DNA from: Brachyhypopomus gauderio
Taxonomy: Eukaryota; Chordata; Actinopteri; Gymnotiformes; Hypopomidae
Assembly: GCF_052324685.1 (NCBI RefSeq)
Contig: NC_135226.1
Coordinates: 21,820,482 to 21,884,481 of the forward strand
Length of the DNA: 64,000 bases
Direction of reading: 5' to 3'
Positions within the stretch are counted from its first letter, which is position 1. Each line of letters starts with the position of its first letter. Shown in pieces: positions 49,795 to 61,951 of the stretch. The position numbers were made by a program, and so were the translations under genes. The notes below the pieces were generated by a model. The model was not told the DNA's origin. It saw nothing but the letters and a program-made list of their open reading frames with translations, and searched no databases.

Positions 49795-52700
49795 TGGGCT
49801 GGACGGGGAACGACTCCATTGTGCTGCAGCCTTGGACGAGTCCTGCCAGTGTTTCATGTACAAGCCAACTGCAATTAACGTGGTTTTGAACATACTTGGT
49901 GTTGGGGGCCCTGAGAGAGAAAACCAAGGAACTCCGTCTCTCTGTTCTGGGCTGGAGTTCAGAGTTTGAGAGAGTCAACACACTGTTTTAGAAACAGACC
50001 CACATATTCCAACCTACAACCTCTTAGTTAAACTCTCTTCAAACATGACTTTACTATTACATATTTGAAATTCAGTAAATGAGTTCATGACAGTGCGTGT
50101 CTGTTTTGTCGTGGGTGGACAGTGTTTTTTTCTGGGTGTGAATATTTTCTCCAAAAGCATCCACGGGAGCTTTTTAAAGTCTTCAAACACTCTTTCAAAT
50201 GGACTGTTGGCAAGTTAATAAAAATAGAATATATAAGCAGTGTGATTTGGACTGCAGTAGCAGTGAAGTGTTGTCTGGGGACACTGGCACCCTTTACACC
50301 ATCCACGCTGGCAACGGTGTCCACATGAGCTATCTGCTCCCAAAACAGCCGTTCGTCCACAAGCCCCATGTGCCGTGTGGAATGTGAATGTTCCCGGGTG
50401 TCCTGTTAATACACATCAATCACGGAAGTTATAAAGGTGCAAAACCTCTTCCACCCTGGCTGGCCGCCACCCACTGACCAGCGCTGGGGTCAGAGCCAAA
50501 CACTCCGCTCCAGAAATATCCCCTCCAGTCATTCCAGGCAGTGACACGGTACGGCTCCAACGCCGATGAAGACTGTCAGCCTCTGACAGCGGTGTCACCC
50601 AGGTAGAGGAGTGACGGTTCCTCCGGGGCCTTTAAACGGCATCTCCGCCGAACCGTCATACCAACAGCGCCGACTCCCAACGCCACGCTACTGTAAGCAG
50701 TGCACCTCCAGAGCGAGGGCGTGAACCTGTGGTGGTAAAAGGGTTAGACAAGCACCACTATCGGTCATGGAGGCTTTCTGTCAAACGTACCTTCACTTAG
50801 GATCACTGAGCCATGTGGCATTAACACAGGCTATTCAAACTGAGGGCATATAAAACTTTAAGCACTTACTATTACATCATACATGAGTACCTATCGATTA
50901 TTTCTTAACACAATGCTAATCTATACCAATGGAGCGCCAAGAAACGACGTCTGATCAAACGAAAACTACCTTGAGGAATGTGAAAAACCCCTAATGAACT
51001 ATCCAATCACCCATAACTGTGCCAAGTACCCTTTAATTCAATTGCATTAAGATGGTTTTCAGCTTAACGGGCTCCTAAAGAACCTGACACACCATATTAT
51101 GCAACTGGATACATCTACTGGGGGAACATCCCTAATAGTGCTGCAGTAAAGTGTGTCTGAGTGCCGTCTAGCAAAGGGCCTCGGTGCGTTGTGCCTCTAG
51201 GATGTCATCTCCAAATGCAGCGCACCAGCCTGCCGTCTGGCCCACCCGGGAGGACATGGTCCCTCACCCCTGACCCTCCAACACCCGGCAGGCCAAGCCA
51301 CTGCTGCCCCGGGGTCAATGGCCTGCCCCCCCCGGGTCCTGCTGACACAGACACCACAGAGCCACTCTGCCAAAGCACAAACACCATGAACTACAGCTCC
51401 CAACTGGACAACTATCACTTTCTGCCCTTAAGTATCTGTTTTGGTCTTATTTTTGTAATATAAAAGATCAACAAAGGGGTCTGTGGTCATGCGGTCAGTG
51501 GCCATGCGGTCAGTGGCCATGCGGTCAGTGGCCATGCGGTCAGTGGCTATACTGTAACTGCTGTGACTGGGTTAACTACACTGCAGTGCCAGGGATCATC
51601 AAACACAGTCATGTAATGCAGTCTATGTAAATAACCCTTAATAAGGCTGGAGAGACTTACAGCAACAGTGCTGCACTCTAATCCAGTTACTTTAAAGATG
51701 ACTGACACACACGTGGCTCCCTGCACACACTTTCTTAAGTAATCAGGGGGATAATTGGTTAACGAGCAACTGCGTTTTGGAACCTTATACTCATTCCAGG
51801 GTAGTTCTCACCGTGCCATCTGCTACGAGCTAATCGGAGATGTCACGGTGATGTATTTCAGCAGCGGTCTGACCCACAATGACTTTACTGAATAGATGCG
51901 TTTCTGTTTTAGCCAAAGTCCTCATTTATCCACCTGTGAGATCTATGCAGAGCCCAGAGGAGAATCAGCCTACCAGCCTCAGTTTACTGAGCACAACAAA
52001 GAGGTTTGGTGAAGATATTAATATATCTATAAAATATGAGATACACCAAGGGCAGGCATACTGAGATCAGGACTTAACCTTAGAGGCCCAAAGGAAGGTT
52101 CACGACTGCATTAGAATCAACCAGTTGGTCCATTTATGAAACAAATCTGTGAATTAACCCCATTTAACGGACAACATAATCCCTCCACTTATGGACTTTC
52201 ATATGGAGTTCTGGGGATTTTCAGTGTGCTACTTGGAAATCTGTGTTGATAGAGACTGCAGAGGGCATGACATCATTATCAGGTAATTGGGTTTATATGG
52301 TCCTCAAGGCTAACAGTTTCACTCTCATAAGTGCCACTTCATCCCAAATCAGGACTCCATGATGTGAGACCAACAGTTCGATCACTTATGGACAAATGAC
52401 TCATAGGAATCAGTGGAACTTCATGGAGTGAAATTAAAGTGCAAAAACGTACATAGCTTGGGTATCAAAACATCCAACCTGGCTTTATTTCATAAATCAG
52501 ACTGGTCATGCTTCACAGCACCGTCAGAGCTTCATATGGTGTCAAGATGCCCTCTTTCATCAGACCCCTACAGCAAACGTTTTATGAGTCTTTCATGCAG
52601 CTCTATGAAATCAACAGAATATGATATTTTACTCTGAGCATTGCTACCCTTTGAATCCACAAGAGAGCACTGTTAAGATGCACTGAAAATGATACGTCTC

Positions 52701-53238
52701 TTTTTGGCACGTATAACACGTTATTTTAAAACCCCGATGTACCAAGAGTTATTTATATATTTTTTTATTCTATCATTTAACTGATTAACTGCATAGGAGA
52801 AAATACATCAAGACGTGTGGAATAATAGGAGACCACCATTTAACGAGCCCACAAAAGCTCAAGCCAGATCATTACATGCAAGTGGGTAAAAATAAAAGAC
52901 GCTGAGAGTAACAGCCTGGTGTTTACTGGTATACTGCTATACTGGTATACTGGTATACTTCTATACTGGTATACTGCTATACTGGTATACTGGTATTGAC
53001 GTTTTAACTACAATTTATACACATGTGCGACTGGTCACTTCGACTGTCAGTTCATTAATAATCATAATACCAATATCTGTGTAAAGTAGTAATCTCATAT
53101 CTTATACCTTCGGGTTTTTTCCTTGCGTTATATTTTGATGTTCGTTTTATTATTCGTAAAGTTAATATTAGTCAAACAGGATCAATAATATTTAATCCCA
53201 ATGGATTACCGTAGGGTTTAGCTTTTGAAACTTTTTAC
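49794..53238. other. Noncoding DNA, probably auts2 intron
   Basis: No exon was recognised on either strand. Small repeats: about four copies of a 15-bp unit GGTCAGTGGCCATGC at 51485-51550, and a 10-bp-period CTGGTATACTG array at about 52918-52996. A GC-rich segment at 51150-51410 shows no recognisable coding content. Confidence 0.4.
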
Positions 53239-53690
53239 TTACCGAATCTGTCGATAAACGACACGAAAACAGAATAAAGATCTCGGTCCTTCAACCTCAA
53301 CGGTGTAATCCACAAACACAGCACAACTCCACACAAATAACTGATCCTGTGGTTTCCTGCTCAAACTGCTCCAGCACGTCGGTGTGAGTGTAAAGTCACT
53401 GTGGTCCAGGAACAGAACCGCAGGATCAGTCCAGGTTCCTTCCAGAGTCCAGCAGCAAACGCCAGCAGCGCAGCACAAGTTTTATTCCTCAGTCTGTGAC
53501 CGTGGAGAGAGATGTGCGCCGTGTACAACAAGAAGATTATCCATTAAAATACGAGAGTCGTCCAGTTCTCTAACTAGCAAAACAGATTAAATCCAAATCC
53601 GAGGAACTGATCGCGACTCTCCGAGAAGGTTCTGGATTCACGTCTTACGGGCAGCAGACAGACGCGAGCGCGGAGACACTCAGGAGCGAG
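53239..53690 (-). promoter_or_regulatory. Candidate minus-strand noncoding first exon and promoter
   Basis: Read on the minus strand, this CpG-containing segment runs from a GC-rich, GCGCTCGCGTC-type start near 53670 to a strong donor (GATTCG|GTAAGT) at about 53243. No family coding motif is seen. It looks like a 5' leader exon, possibly of a shorter auts2-family transcript on the same strand. A pyrimidine tract lies just upstream, at higher coordinates. Confidence 0.35.
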
Positions 53691-53724
53691 GACAGCGGTC
53701 TCCTGTCTCCACCCTCAACCGAGC

Positions 53725-54055
53725 TACCTCTCCACCCCTCCCCTCTCCTCTCCTCCCCTCTCCTCTTCTCTCCTCCTCTCCACCCCTCCCCTCCCCTCTT
53801 TTCCTCTCCTCTTCTCTCCTCCCCTCTCCTCCCCTCTCCTCCCCTCTCCTCTTCCTCTCCTCCCCTCTCCTCCCCTCCTCTCCTCCCCTCTCCTCCCCTC
53901 CTCCCCTCCCCTCTCCTCCCCTCCCCTCTCTTCCTCTCCTCCCCTCTCCTCTCCACCCCTCCCCTCTCCTCTCCTCCCCTCTCCTCTCCACCCCTCCCCT
54001 CTCTTCCCCTCCTCTCCTCCCCTCTCTCCTTCTCTCCTCCCCTCTCTCGTCTACA
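53725..54055 (+). repeat. Polypyrimidine (CT-rich) mirror-type tract
   Basis: About 330 bp of almost pure C and T built from CTCCCCTCTCCTCC-type words, with only rare CCACC interruptions. Read on the minus strand it is polypurine and open, giving spurious Glu/Arg/Gly-rich frames. Such tracts can form intramolecular triplexes (H-DNA). Confidence 0.93.
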
Positions 54056-54188
54056 GAAGGTCGCCCCAACACCACAGCAATCACCTGCTTGAAGTCTTGT
54101 CCTTTCTTCCTCTCTTAATACGCGCAAACGGGAAAGCCGGTCGACGGTCCTCTTAATGACAGGGAGTGGACCACGGAATAGGCTGGGG

Positions 54189-54460
54189 ACGCTCGTGAGC
54201 TGGTGATGCTCGTGAGATGGGGACGCTCGTGAGATGGGGACGCTCGTGATATGGGGACGCTCGTGAGCTGGTGATGCTCGTGAGATGGGGACGCTCGTGA
54301 GCTGGTGATGCTCGTGAGATGGGGACGCTCGTGAGCTGGGGACGCTCGTGAGATGGGAACGCTCGTGAGATGGGGACGCTCGTGATATGGGGACGCTCGT
54401 GAGCTGGGGACGCTCGTGAGCTGGGGACACTCGTGAGATGGGGACGCTCGTGAGATGGTT
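54189..54460 (+). repeat. 17-bp minisatellite
   Basis: About 16 copies of GCTCGTGAGATGGGGAC, with GAGCTGGTGAT and GATATGGGGAC variants, directly beyond the polypyrimidine tract. The minus strand is open in this stretch, but only because of the repeat. Confidence 0.92.
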
Positions 54461-54947
54461 CTAGCTCGCGCTAAAACGAGAACTTACTCCCAGCTAAGTG
54501 AGACAGCGTCACCTCCAATTAATGGTGGTGTGCTGATCTGGCGTGAACAGGCTGTCTGGAGTGAGAGGGGAGGTATTTTCTCGCACCAGTGTGGTATATC
54601 AGCATGCCTGGATATTTATATATTCATATGAAAACCTATAAACAGCATAGCTACAGACTTTAAAATACACACTAAAGCATGTGGGGAGGAATGATCCTGC
54701 CTACGACGCTGTGGGGTTGTTCTGCACGGCTGGTCAACCCCAGACACACTGAAGCTACACTGAGCCCAGACAAGCACTGCACAAAGGCCCCAAACCCCCA
54801 CAACACAAGCTATGATCACATGATCATATTCTCCCTGAAACGGCTCCTCCATGGGGAAATAGCCCTGTCGCCGAACACCATCTAATCACAAGAAGCCAGT
54901 AGGTGAAGATTAAGGCAAGCAGCTCTGTGTGCATGCGTGTGTGTGTG

Positions 54948-55005
<58 letters not shown>

Positions 55006-56339
55006 CTTACTGCTGCTCCACTCCCCGGAGGCTGAGTTCAGCAGAGGAGAGAGAGACAGCAGAAGACTTCAAAGCCCCACAGGCCGGCCGAAGCATCGGG
55101 GAGGTCTTCCCCTCCATCTCTCCTGCCTCCCCAGCCCTGTGGGGGTGTCTAATTGCATCGCGGCGAGCGTGAACAGAGGGAGGTCTTGTCGGAGGCGCGG
55201 AGGGTTCTCCCACTGGGACGGGACTGTTATTCTCGCCTCCTCTGCGGGGCGCGGGGCCTCCGTGAAGCTCTCCGTGGAGAGATGGTCCACACTTCCTTCT
55301 GCTGATGACACACGCCGGGAGTCTCATCCAGAACGGGGAACAGCAGACGGCAGATCCTGCCTGCCTAAGAAAATTGGTTCAAATCTATTTCCCTGATACT
55401 TGACTGACAATTTCGTTGAATTTCTCTTCAGTATTAAAGTGTAAAAGATTTGAGTTACAGAAGAGATTTGAAAATGGTGTGTCAAATACCACCACATTTA
55501 CTAAATTTTTTGTTATATTCACGGATATCAACAGTATAATAAATGATCATACCAACAACCTTACGCACCTTTAAAGACGATTAAACTAGTTGTGTTGGTT
55601 AAGGTGTGATCAGAGAGAATACTGGTATTAGCAGATGTGTTCACTTAACAACAACACCACTTCTGTTACAGCTGTTTAATGTACTACAAACTAAACTGAA
55701 CTCCTAGTCTGATTTCTTTGTTCATTGCGTGATTTGAATAATAAGTGGGTAATACTCAACATCCTGATGCTTTGATTCTGGGCTGGGGGGGGGGGGGGGG
55801 GGGGGGGGGGCTTGCGAAAGAACACTTACACATGAATTTTAACTGAATATTCAAAAGTAGAATGTTTTTAATCAGTTGTTCATGTTGGTTGGTGATTATA
55901 TGCAAAATACATGCAAATCAGCAATAAACGAAAGGCCACTTGACCTTGCACAGTGCGAATAAATGGAGTTTGTGTAGTTGGCAAGTAAAACAGTAGTGTT
56001 TTGTGTTTTAGTATTACTACCTTAACTCTGGCCCATTCACAAATTAATAGACTCAGGCATTACGCCAGTTATCCTGAGAGTCCATGTACAGCTCACTTTT
56101 AATACCTCGTAACTGGACGGCAAGTTGAGAAGATGTAGAACTGGCCCCTGAATAGCAGCTAGTTCACCACAGAGCAGCAGGTATATTTCTGACTCTTAAT
56201 CTGATCGTGTGTGGCTCACCGAGGCATAATGACAACTTCTCAACGGCCTTAGTTTCCTCCTCTGTTTTCTAAGCTTCTAGAAACTGATTACACTTCTCAA
56301 AACTGAGTTTCTAATAAACGTTTAATTATTCTCAAAGGC
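54461..56339. other. Noncoding DNA with (GT)n and G26
   Basis: No exon was recognised. A (GT)n tract lies at about 54951-55001 and a G26 run at 55785-55810. The GC-richer block 55020-55370 has no credible coding frame and may be regulatory. Confidence 0.4.
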
Positions 56340-57780
56340 TATAAACCTGAGGAAGCCATAATCACGGGAAATGAGCTGTGGAGTGTGAGCGGGGCTCTTG
56401 ATGAGATGAGTGCCCATTTGCATGAAGTCTTTCGAAATCCTGTTTTTTATGTTAATGAAGCAGAACAGTCTCATAACAGTGTCACACGTGGGTCACACGT
56501 GGGTCACACGTGGGTCACACGCGGGTCGCACGCGGGTCCACACGCGGGTCGCACGCGGGTCGCACGCGGGTCACACGCAGGTCCACACGCCTTCCACTCG
56601 CTACAGGGATGAAGCGCAGGAGGAACACGATGAGCTCATATCCACAGGAGAAAAAAAAACAACCAGCAAACCTCGTAGACTCGCCTCAAAGGCAAAGTCA
56701 TTAGTGCAGAGTAGCCTGATTGTTTTCACCGATTTTCTGTCTGTAGGAGGAGTAAATGGATGTCCCAGCCCTTCAGCCCAAGCCCGGCTATTAATTTCAG
56801 CACGCAGCTCTGGCCTGGTGGGCCATGCGAGCGCCGGAGCGGATTAAACTAGATGAGTGTTAATGGGGATGGATTCCTCCACCGTCGGCCTCTGGCCTGG
56901 TGCACGTCCTCCATAACCACTGGCCTGTAATGCCCTGTGACTCTTATTGACTGTTATTAATGGCCAATCAGCCTTGAAAGAAGTGTGTTGCCTCTGTGTG
57001 TTGTGAGGTGTAGGGCAAGATGCAAACTGCCGGCCATCCTAGAATCCTATAAGTCAAAACTCTGGGCTTAATCTGTCATTAGGAGCAAACGCACGTTAAG
57101 ACCGCAGAGAGCTAATGTTATATTATGCATTGTTAATGACTACAGAGCCTCTCTGTCCTGCAAAATAGCTCCACAAATTTACCGCCAGTGCCTGACTGAC
57201 ATCAAAGGAATTTGGACTTCTGTGAGACCCAAAATGAAACGCTAGGCCTCTTGCATTTCAAAGCGCATCTAACTCCTGAAAAGGGTTCCCACATGGCCCT
57301 CTGCTCAGACCATTCAGTGTTGTGTCTGCTCCACCAGGCATAAATTAAGCATGTGAAAGTTTTAGTGAAATCCTCATTTTCAGTTAATCAAATCTTGCCT
57401 AATCAAATTAGGAGCCATAATTCCCGAGGATGCGTGGCACAAAAGTGCATTATTCCTGCCTGGGGGAGAGAAAGCAGCGAATCAGTGTGGTGTCATTTCC
57501 CTCTGCTTCAGTGGGCCTGAATTGGAGTGTTCCTCCGGCTGACCCGGGACTATGAGACAGGGTGCGAGGAAACTCTGGCACTCTTTAGGTTCCCAGCGCT
57601 TTAAAGGGCTGTCTCCGCGGCCTCCTCCAGAGAAGGATCGGCTGTTCATTAACGAGCCACTTGTGTAGTTCTCTCTGGTCGGCCGCGCTGAAGGGCCTCT
57701 GTCGCCACACACACAAAGAGAAAGCACCTCTCACAATGAAGCTCAGCTCCTTTTAGCCCGGCCTGCCACGCCAATCAACG
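56340..57780. promoter_or_regulatory. Candidate conserved noncoding element 2
   Basis: A long, high-complexity block rich in homeodomain-type ATTA/TAAT cores (for example TATTATGCATTGTTAATGAC near 57121-57140). It has an octamer ATTTGCAT at 56416-56423. It lacks a coding frame of interest. A 10-11-bp array interrupts it at 56481-56590. The look is that of a developmental enhancer cluster in an auts2-type intron; conservation is untested. Confidence 0.35.
56481..56590 (+). repeat. 10-11-bp array with CACGTG and CACGCG
   Basis: About ten copies of GTCACACGTGGGTC-like words. The first three carry the E-box CACGTG; later copies have the CpG variant CACGCG. It interrupts a candidate enhancer block. 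Confidence 0.9.
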
Positions 57781-59250
57781 ACATTTACAAGATCATTCAC
57801 GACAGAGTGGGGGGAAAAAAATCGGAATTTTCAAATCAACTTACGCATTCTTTCAGTACGCATAGCTACAGGGGAAAAAAACGTTAAAGATTGTAACAGA
57901 AATATTTCTGACCTTCAGAACAAAAGCTGAGTGTGAAATCTCCTAACGCTCTGACAGCTGCTGTGTTAGGTGGGTCCACGTGACAAGTGAACACCGTGTG
58001 CAGTACGAGTGTGGTCAGCCTGACGTGTTAGTGCACAACAGCCTTCGTCTTCTAATACATGACAGCTAATGACTACGGGCCTTCAGATGTGCTGGACTGT
58101 GTCTTCCCTTTCAGTGCTTGAGTGTTAACGCGTCTTTATAGGGATTCTTAACACCTATTCCATAGACTCTCAAGGTCAGTGTGCTGGCATGAGGAGATGA
58201 AGTAAAGGGAAAAAAATGCTCTGAGAGCCTGAGCCCCTATTCATTCATCACATTTGCATGCATGTCTCTGTACTCCATCAGACAAAGACCATGTGAGCTT
58301 AGTCATCGCCCCCTACCAATTACAAATGAGTCCATTAAGCTGTCTGCAGTGGGTCCTGCCTCTTCATGGTAATGGCTCGTGAGATTTCCATCATAATCGC
58401 GCGGCTCTCGGTGCTGCCGTGAGCGTGGACGGAGAGGAGGAGATCGCGTGAAGATGCTCACCCCTCCTGATTCAGCCCACAAGTTTAGAGAAAAACACGA
58501 CAGAGATGTCAGAGACGGATACTGCAGGAGATGTGTGTGGCCAAGAAGCCCTCGCTGAAGGAATCTGTCAATTACGGGTCCTTGTGTTTCTGTCTTCCGT
58601 GAGTGGTGCAGATTCACCCTGTAGCTAAACCCAAGCTCACTCTTCTCAAGATAGCAGCCGGGGCATCAATCAGCGTAATGGCTTCAACCACACATCCAGC
58701 AACTGTTGCTTGTCTGAGATCAAGCTGTGGTTAAATCCTGTGTGGTTGGCCCCTGCATCCCAACGCCGTTCACCCGGCCACACCACCTCCCACAGATCTT
58801 CAGCTCAGGGGGGGCGGATCACCGTCCCTGTCCCAGCGTGCCGGCTAAAGCGTTAGTGCTTGATCTCTCTATATCTCACAGCCCAGCACAGCCCCCCGAC
58901 TAGCGGCCCTACATACTGGAAATGATGGCAGCGTTTCACCTTGAAGACACGGAGAGCAGCGCTAATGCGGCGCCCCGGCCCGCCGGCAGCAGGAAGAGGA
59001 ATGACAGGAGCGAGGAGGTATTAATCACCAGGACAGTGAGAGCGTCAGCCTGCAGCCGCACGGGGATACGGAGGAGATGCTGAAATTGTGCCGCCCTCCA
59101 CAGGGTCCTGACGTCTCGCCGCGTTACGGCTGCCGAGTCCCGCAGGGCGCCGTGACGACGCGCGAGCCTCCCGACCCTCGCCGTCACAGATGATCTACGA
59201 GCGTCATTAACAGAAAATATCACTCCGGTCGACCTGTGAGCTCGCTCCGC
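57781..59250. promoter_or_regulatory. Candidate conserved noncoding element 3 (58.2-59.25 kb)
   Basis: The first 400 bp is featureless. From about 58200 to 59250 the sequence is high-complexity with no recognised protein homology. It includes an octamer ATTTGCAT at 58252-58259 and GC-rich stretches with TAATGGC and ATTAAT cores. Minus-strand open frames here show no family match. Confidence 0.3.
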
Positions 59251-60395
59251 TAAGGGTCATATTATGTGCGAAGAACAAATTATGGTCCAAGTACATTCAA
59301 ATAGCCCTTCAAAAAATAAAAAAGGGGGGAAGAAGAGGAAATGGTGATATGTCATCTGTGACAATGGCCTCTGGTGAGAAGCCGGGGCAAACGGGGGAAC
59401 ATGGTGAGGAGACGGGGGTGGTGAGGTTCTCGCGAGCCTTCTGTCACTTGGCAAAGAGAAGCTGAACAAACCTCCCACTCAAACCAGAACCGGTACGTTT
59501 AAACAGAGAGGAGTAATCAACACCTCTGAACATACATCTCAATAGGCTCGTCATACTAATGACTGTTTATCAAGCAGCCAAATTAGTAGGAGGGAGGACG
59601 AAATGTAATCAGTGTGTGCTGAAAGATTAGATCTTTTGGGGACAGAAATGTGTTTGTATGTATTTTGGGGTGGGTTATGGTTATTTATATGACAAATATG
59701 ACCAGTGCTTCAGAACAATCTTACTAGCCCTCAGACATTTTACTGTAGCTCAGTTGATCAGTTGAATATGCAATTAACAATTCAAAGCTTTGGTTAATGC
59801 CTCTCCATCATGGATCCAGAGTGATCTATGACTACAAAAAACCTGCCCAAGAACGCCCTTCCATTGTCCTGAGCCATTCGCGGTCACACAAGGGTGATAA
59901 TACCGCGCTTGAAACAACAAAACCTCTTTTCGTAAATTAGTTCTGCATTTTTGCCTGTGGATTTTGGGGCGAGGAATAAAAGAGCGTTTGCGAGTTCTCC
60001 CGCCCAATATCAATTTCAAGGTCCATTTGCCGCCTCCTCCCTGATCCCCGCCGCGGTGAACAGACGGCGGGGCTCTGACTGTGCACATATGGCACTGGGC
60101 CGGGAGTCCGCCGGAGCCGATAATGACGGCGGCGTGGTGGGCTGGCCCTCCGCCATGGCCAGCGCTGCCGTGCCGTAATTGACAGCCGCGAGCCCCCCCC
60201 AGCCCTCCCTGTGACGGTGCCCACGCTCGCGTCCGCCGCCCGCTCCCAGATTCGCACGCACCGCCTCGGCCTGTGGGCCCAGCAGGGGCAGGACATCCAA
60301 TTTACAGCTCCGTCCAGTGGCGCCCCTGGGCGCCGTCTCAAGCCCAGACGGTCCAGGTCTAATGATGAGACCTTCCAGCAGCTCATACATTACTG

Positions 60396-60429
<34 letters not shown>

Positions 60430-60440
60430 CTAATCTGAAA
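59251..60440. promoter_or_regulatory. Candidate conserved noncoding element 4 (59.85-60.4 kb)
   Basis: A GC-rich block at about 59950-60370 contains GCCGATAATGACGG and GTAATTGACAGCCG (a homeodomain core beside a TGACAG MEIS/TGIF-type core). No coding match was found. A (CA)n tract lies at 60398-60426. The flank 59251-59850 shows nothing notable. Confidence 0.3.
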
Positions 60441-60837
60441 AATCGCTACAGACGCACATTTCGGTTCTCCACATTGGCTCTGGCTGTGGATGTAGAGAGA
60501 GGAGTTATATCTGCGCTACATGAACCTTCATCTCGTCCAGGATGAACGTGACGAGAGGCGGTTTGCTCGTCTGCAGCTCGCGGCCCGTGCGGCTCACGCC
60601 GCAATGGTAGAATAGAAAGAGACGACTCGCCTTGACAGCGTCCGCCTTCCCGGCCGGAGCCGAAACTCTCTGGGCCAAAACACTTCGCCAGCACACTGTG
60701 AGGAGAGAGGCTTGACGAGCAGGAATACATTAGAAATTCTGTCAATATGTGCGTTGGCTTAAGCCTTGATTGCTACCCGGGAGCTTCTCAACGAGGAGGG
60801 TCTCGCATGGTGGGACTCCAGCCTGCTCCTCTCCCGC

Positions 60838-60849
60838 GTGTGTGTGTGT

Positions 60850-60880
<31 letters not shown>

Positions 60881-60881
60881 G
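60838..60881 (+). repeat. (GT)n followed by G18
   Basis: A GT dinucleotide tract running directly into 18 G residues (60864-60881), the same arrangement as at 49372-49418. Confidence 0.93.
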
Positions 60882-61091
60882 TGGACGCCTCGGCCCACTG
60901 CTACGATCCTCTTGGCACGCTGTTGCGGCGAAACAAATTGTGTTCTGTGATAGCGCCGTGTGAGACTTGGCATCACCGACGTCCTCGGGATGTGCACCAT
61001 CTGTCAGCTCCGCACGGATACATCGCATCAGAGGAAGGCACTCAGCAATGCACATCGCCGTGGAGGAGAGAGAAAAAACCCAAACCACCCC

Positions 61092-61217
61092 GGTACTGGT
61101 GGTACTGGTGGTACTGGTACTGGTGGTACTGGTGGTACTGGTACTGGTGGTACTGGTACTGGTGGTACTGGTGGTACTGGTACTGGTGGTACTGGTACTG
61201 GTACTGGTGGTACTGGT
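61092..61217 (+). repeat. GGTACT/GGT mosaic minisatellite
   Basis: About 126 bp made of GGTACTGGT and GGTACT words in irregular order (period 6, 9 and 15). All frames are open, producing spurious Gly-Thr, Val-Leu or Trp-Tyr repeats. Confidence 0.93.
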
Positions 61218-61910
61218 AACAGAGCATCTCGGAGTATTCTGCAGCTCACTGAAGAGTGTGAAGTGTGTGAAGACTGCCATATATTAAAATGTAGTGGAAA
61301 TGTTGCTTTGTTAACGTTGTTGTGTGACAAATCCACAAATTCTCCTTGGTACATCATCTTACTAAAGTGAGGAAACGTTTGTGAGAAAGTTCCTGTTTAG
61401 GCAAGCATTAGTTCAGGAATAAAGAAAAATATACTTAACCTTTGGCATATCATAACAACACAAAATTAACCTCTTGCCCTGATCTATTACAATCAGTTCC
61501 TGATGGGAAGACAGATTATTGCATTCTGGGTAAGAGGAAAAGACATGACTGGGTCCTGTGTTCGTTCTCGGTGCCTCGGGGAGTGTTGACTGAGATCCAG
61601 CAGGGACTTACTTGAAGCCCCTTTGATGATTCCGCCTCTCAATAAGCAATTAACCCTGATCTCTCTCTGGGTGTCCCGCCGATGCTGGGTGTCCCGCTGA
61701 GGCCAGGACCAGCAGTGCTGAAGGGTCATCTGTCAGCTCGACGGCAGATGGCATGGGCCCGCCTCGACCCAGCGGAGTGAGCAGGAAGCTTTCAGAGACT
61801 GGCGATGTCCACTGGGCAAATGATGAGGTCAGCTAGCAGCACTGAGACCTGGATCAGAGACTGAAAAGAGGGGTCTACGCTCCTAAATAAAGACACTGTG
61901 ATTCTATATT

Positions 61911-61951
<41 letters not shown>

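Noticed and set aside
53645-54430. 261-codon minus-strand frame rich in Arg/Glu/Gly
   Set aside because: Produced by the polypyrimidine tract and the 17-bp minisatellite; no normal protein composition.
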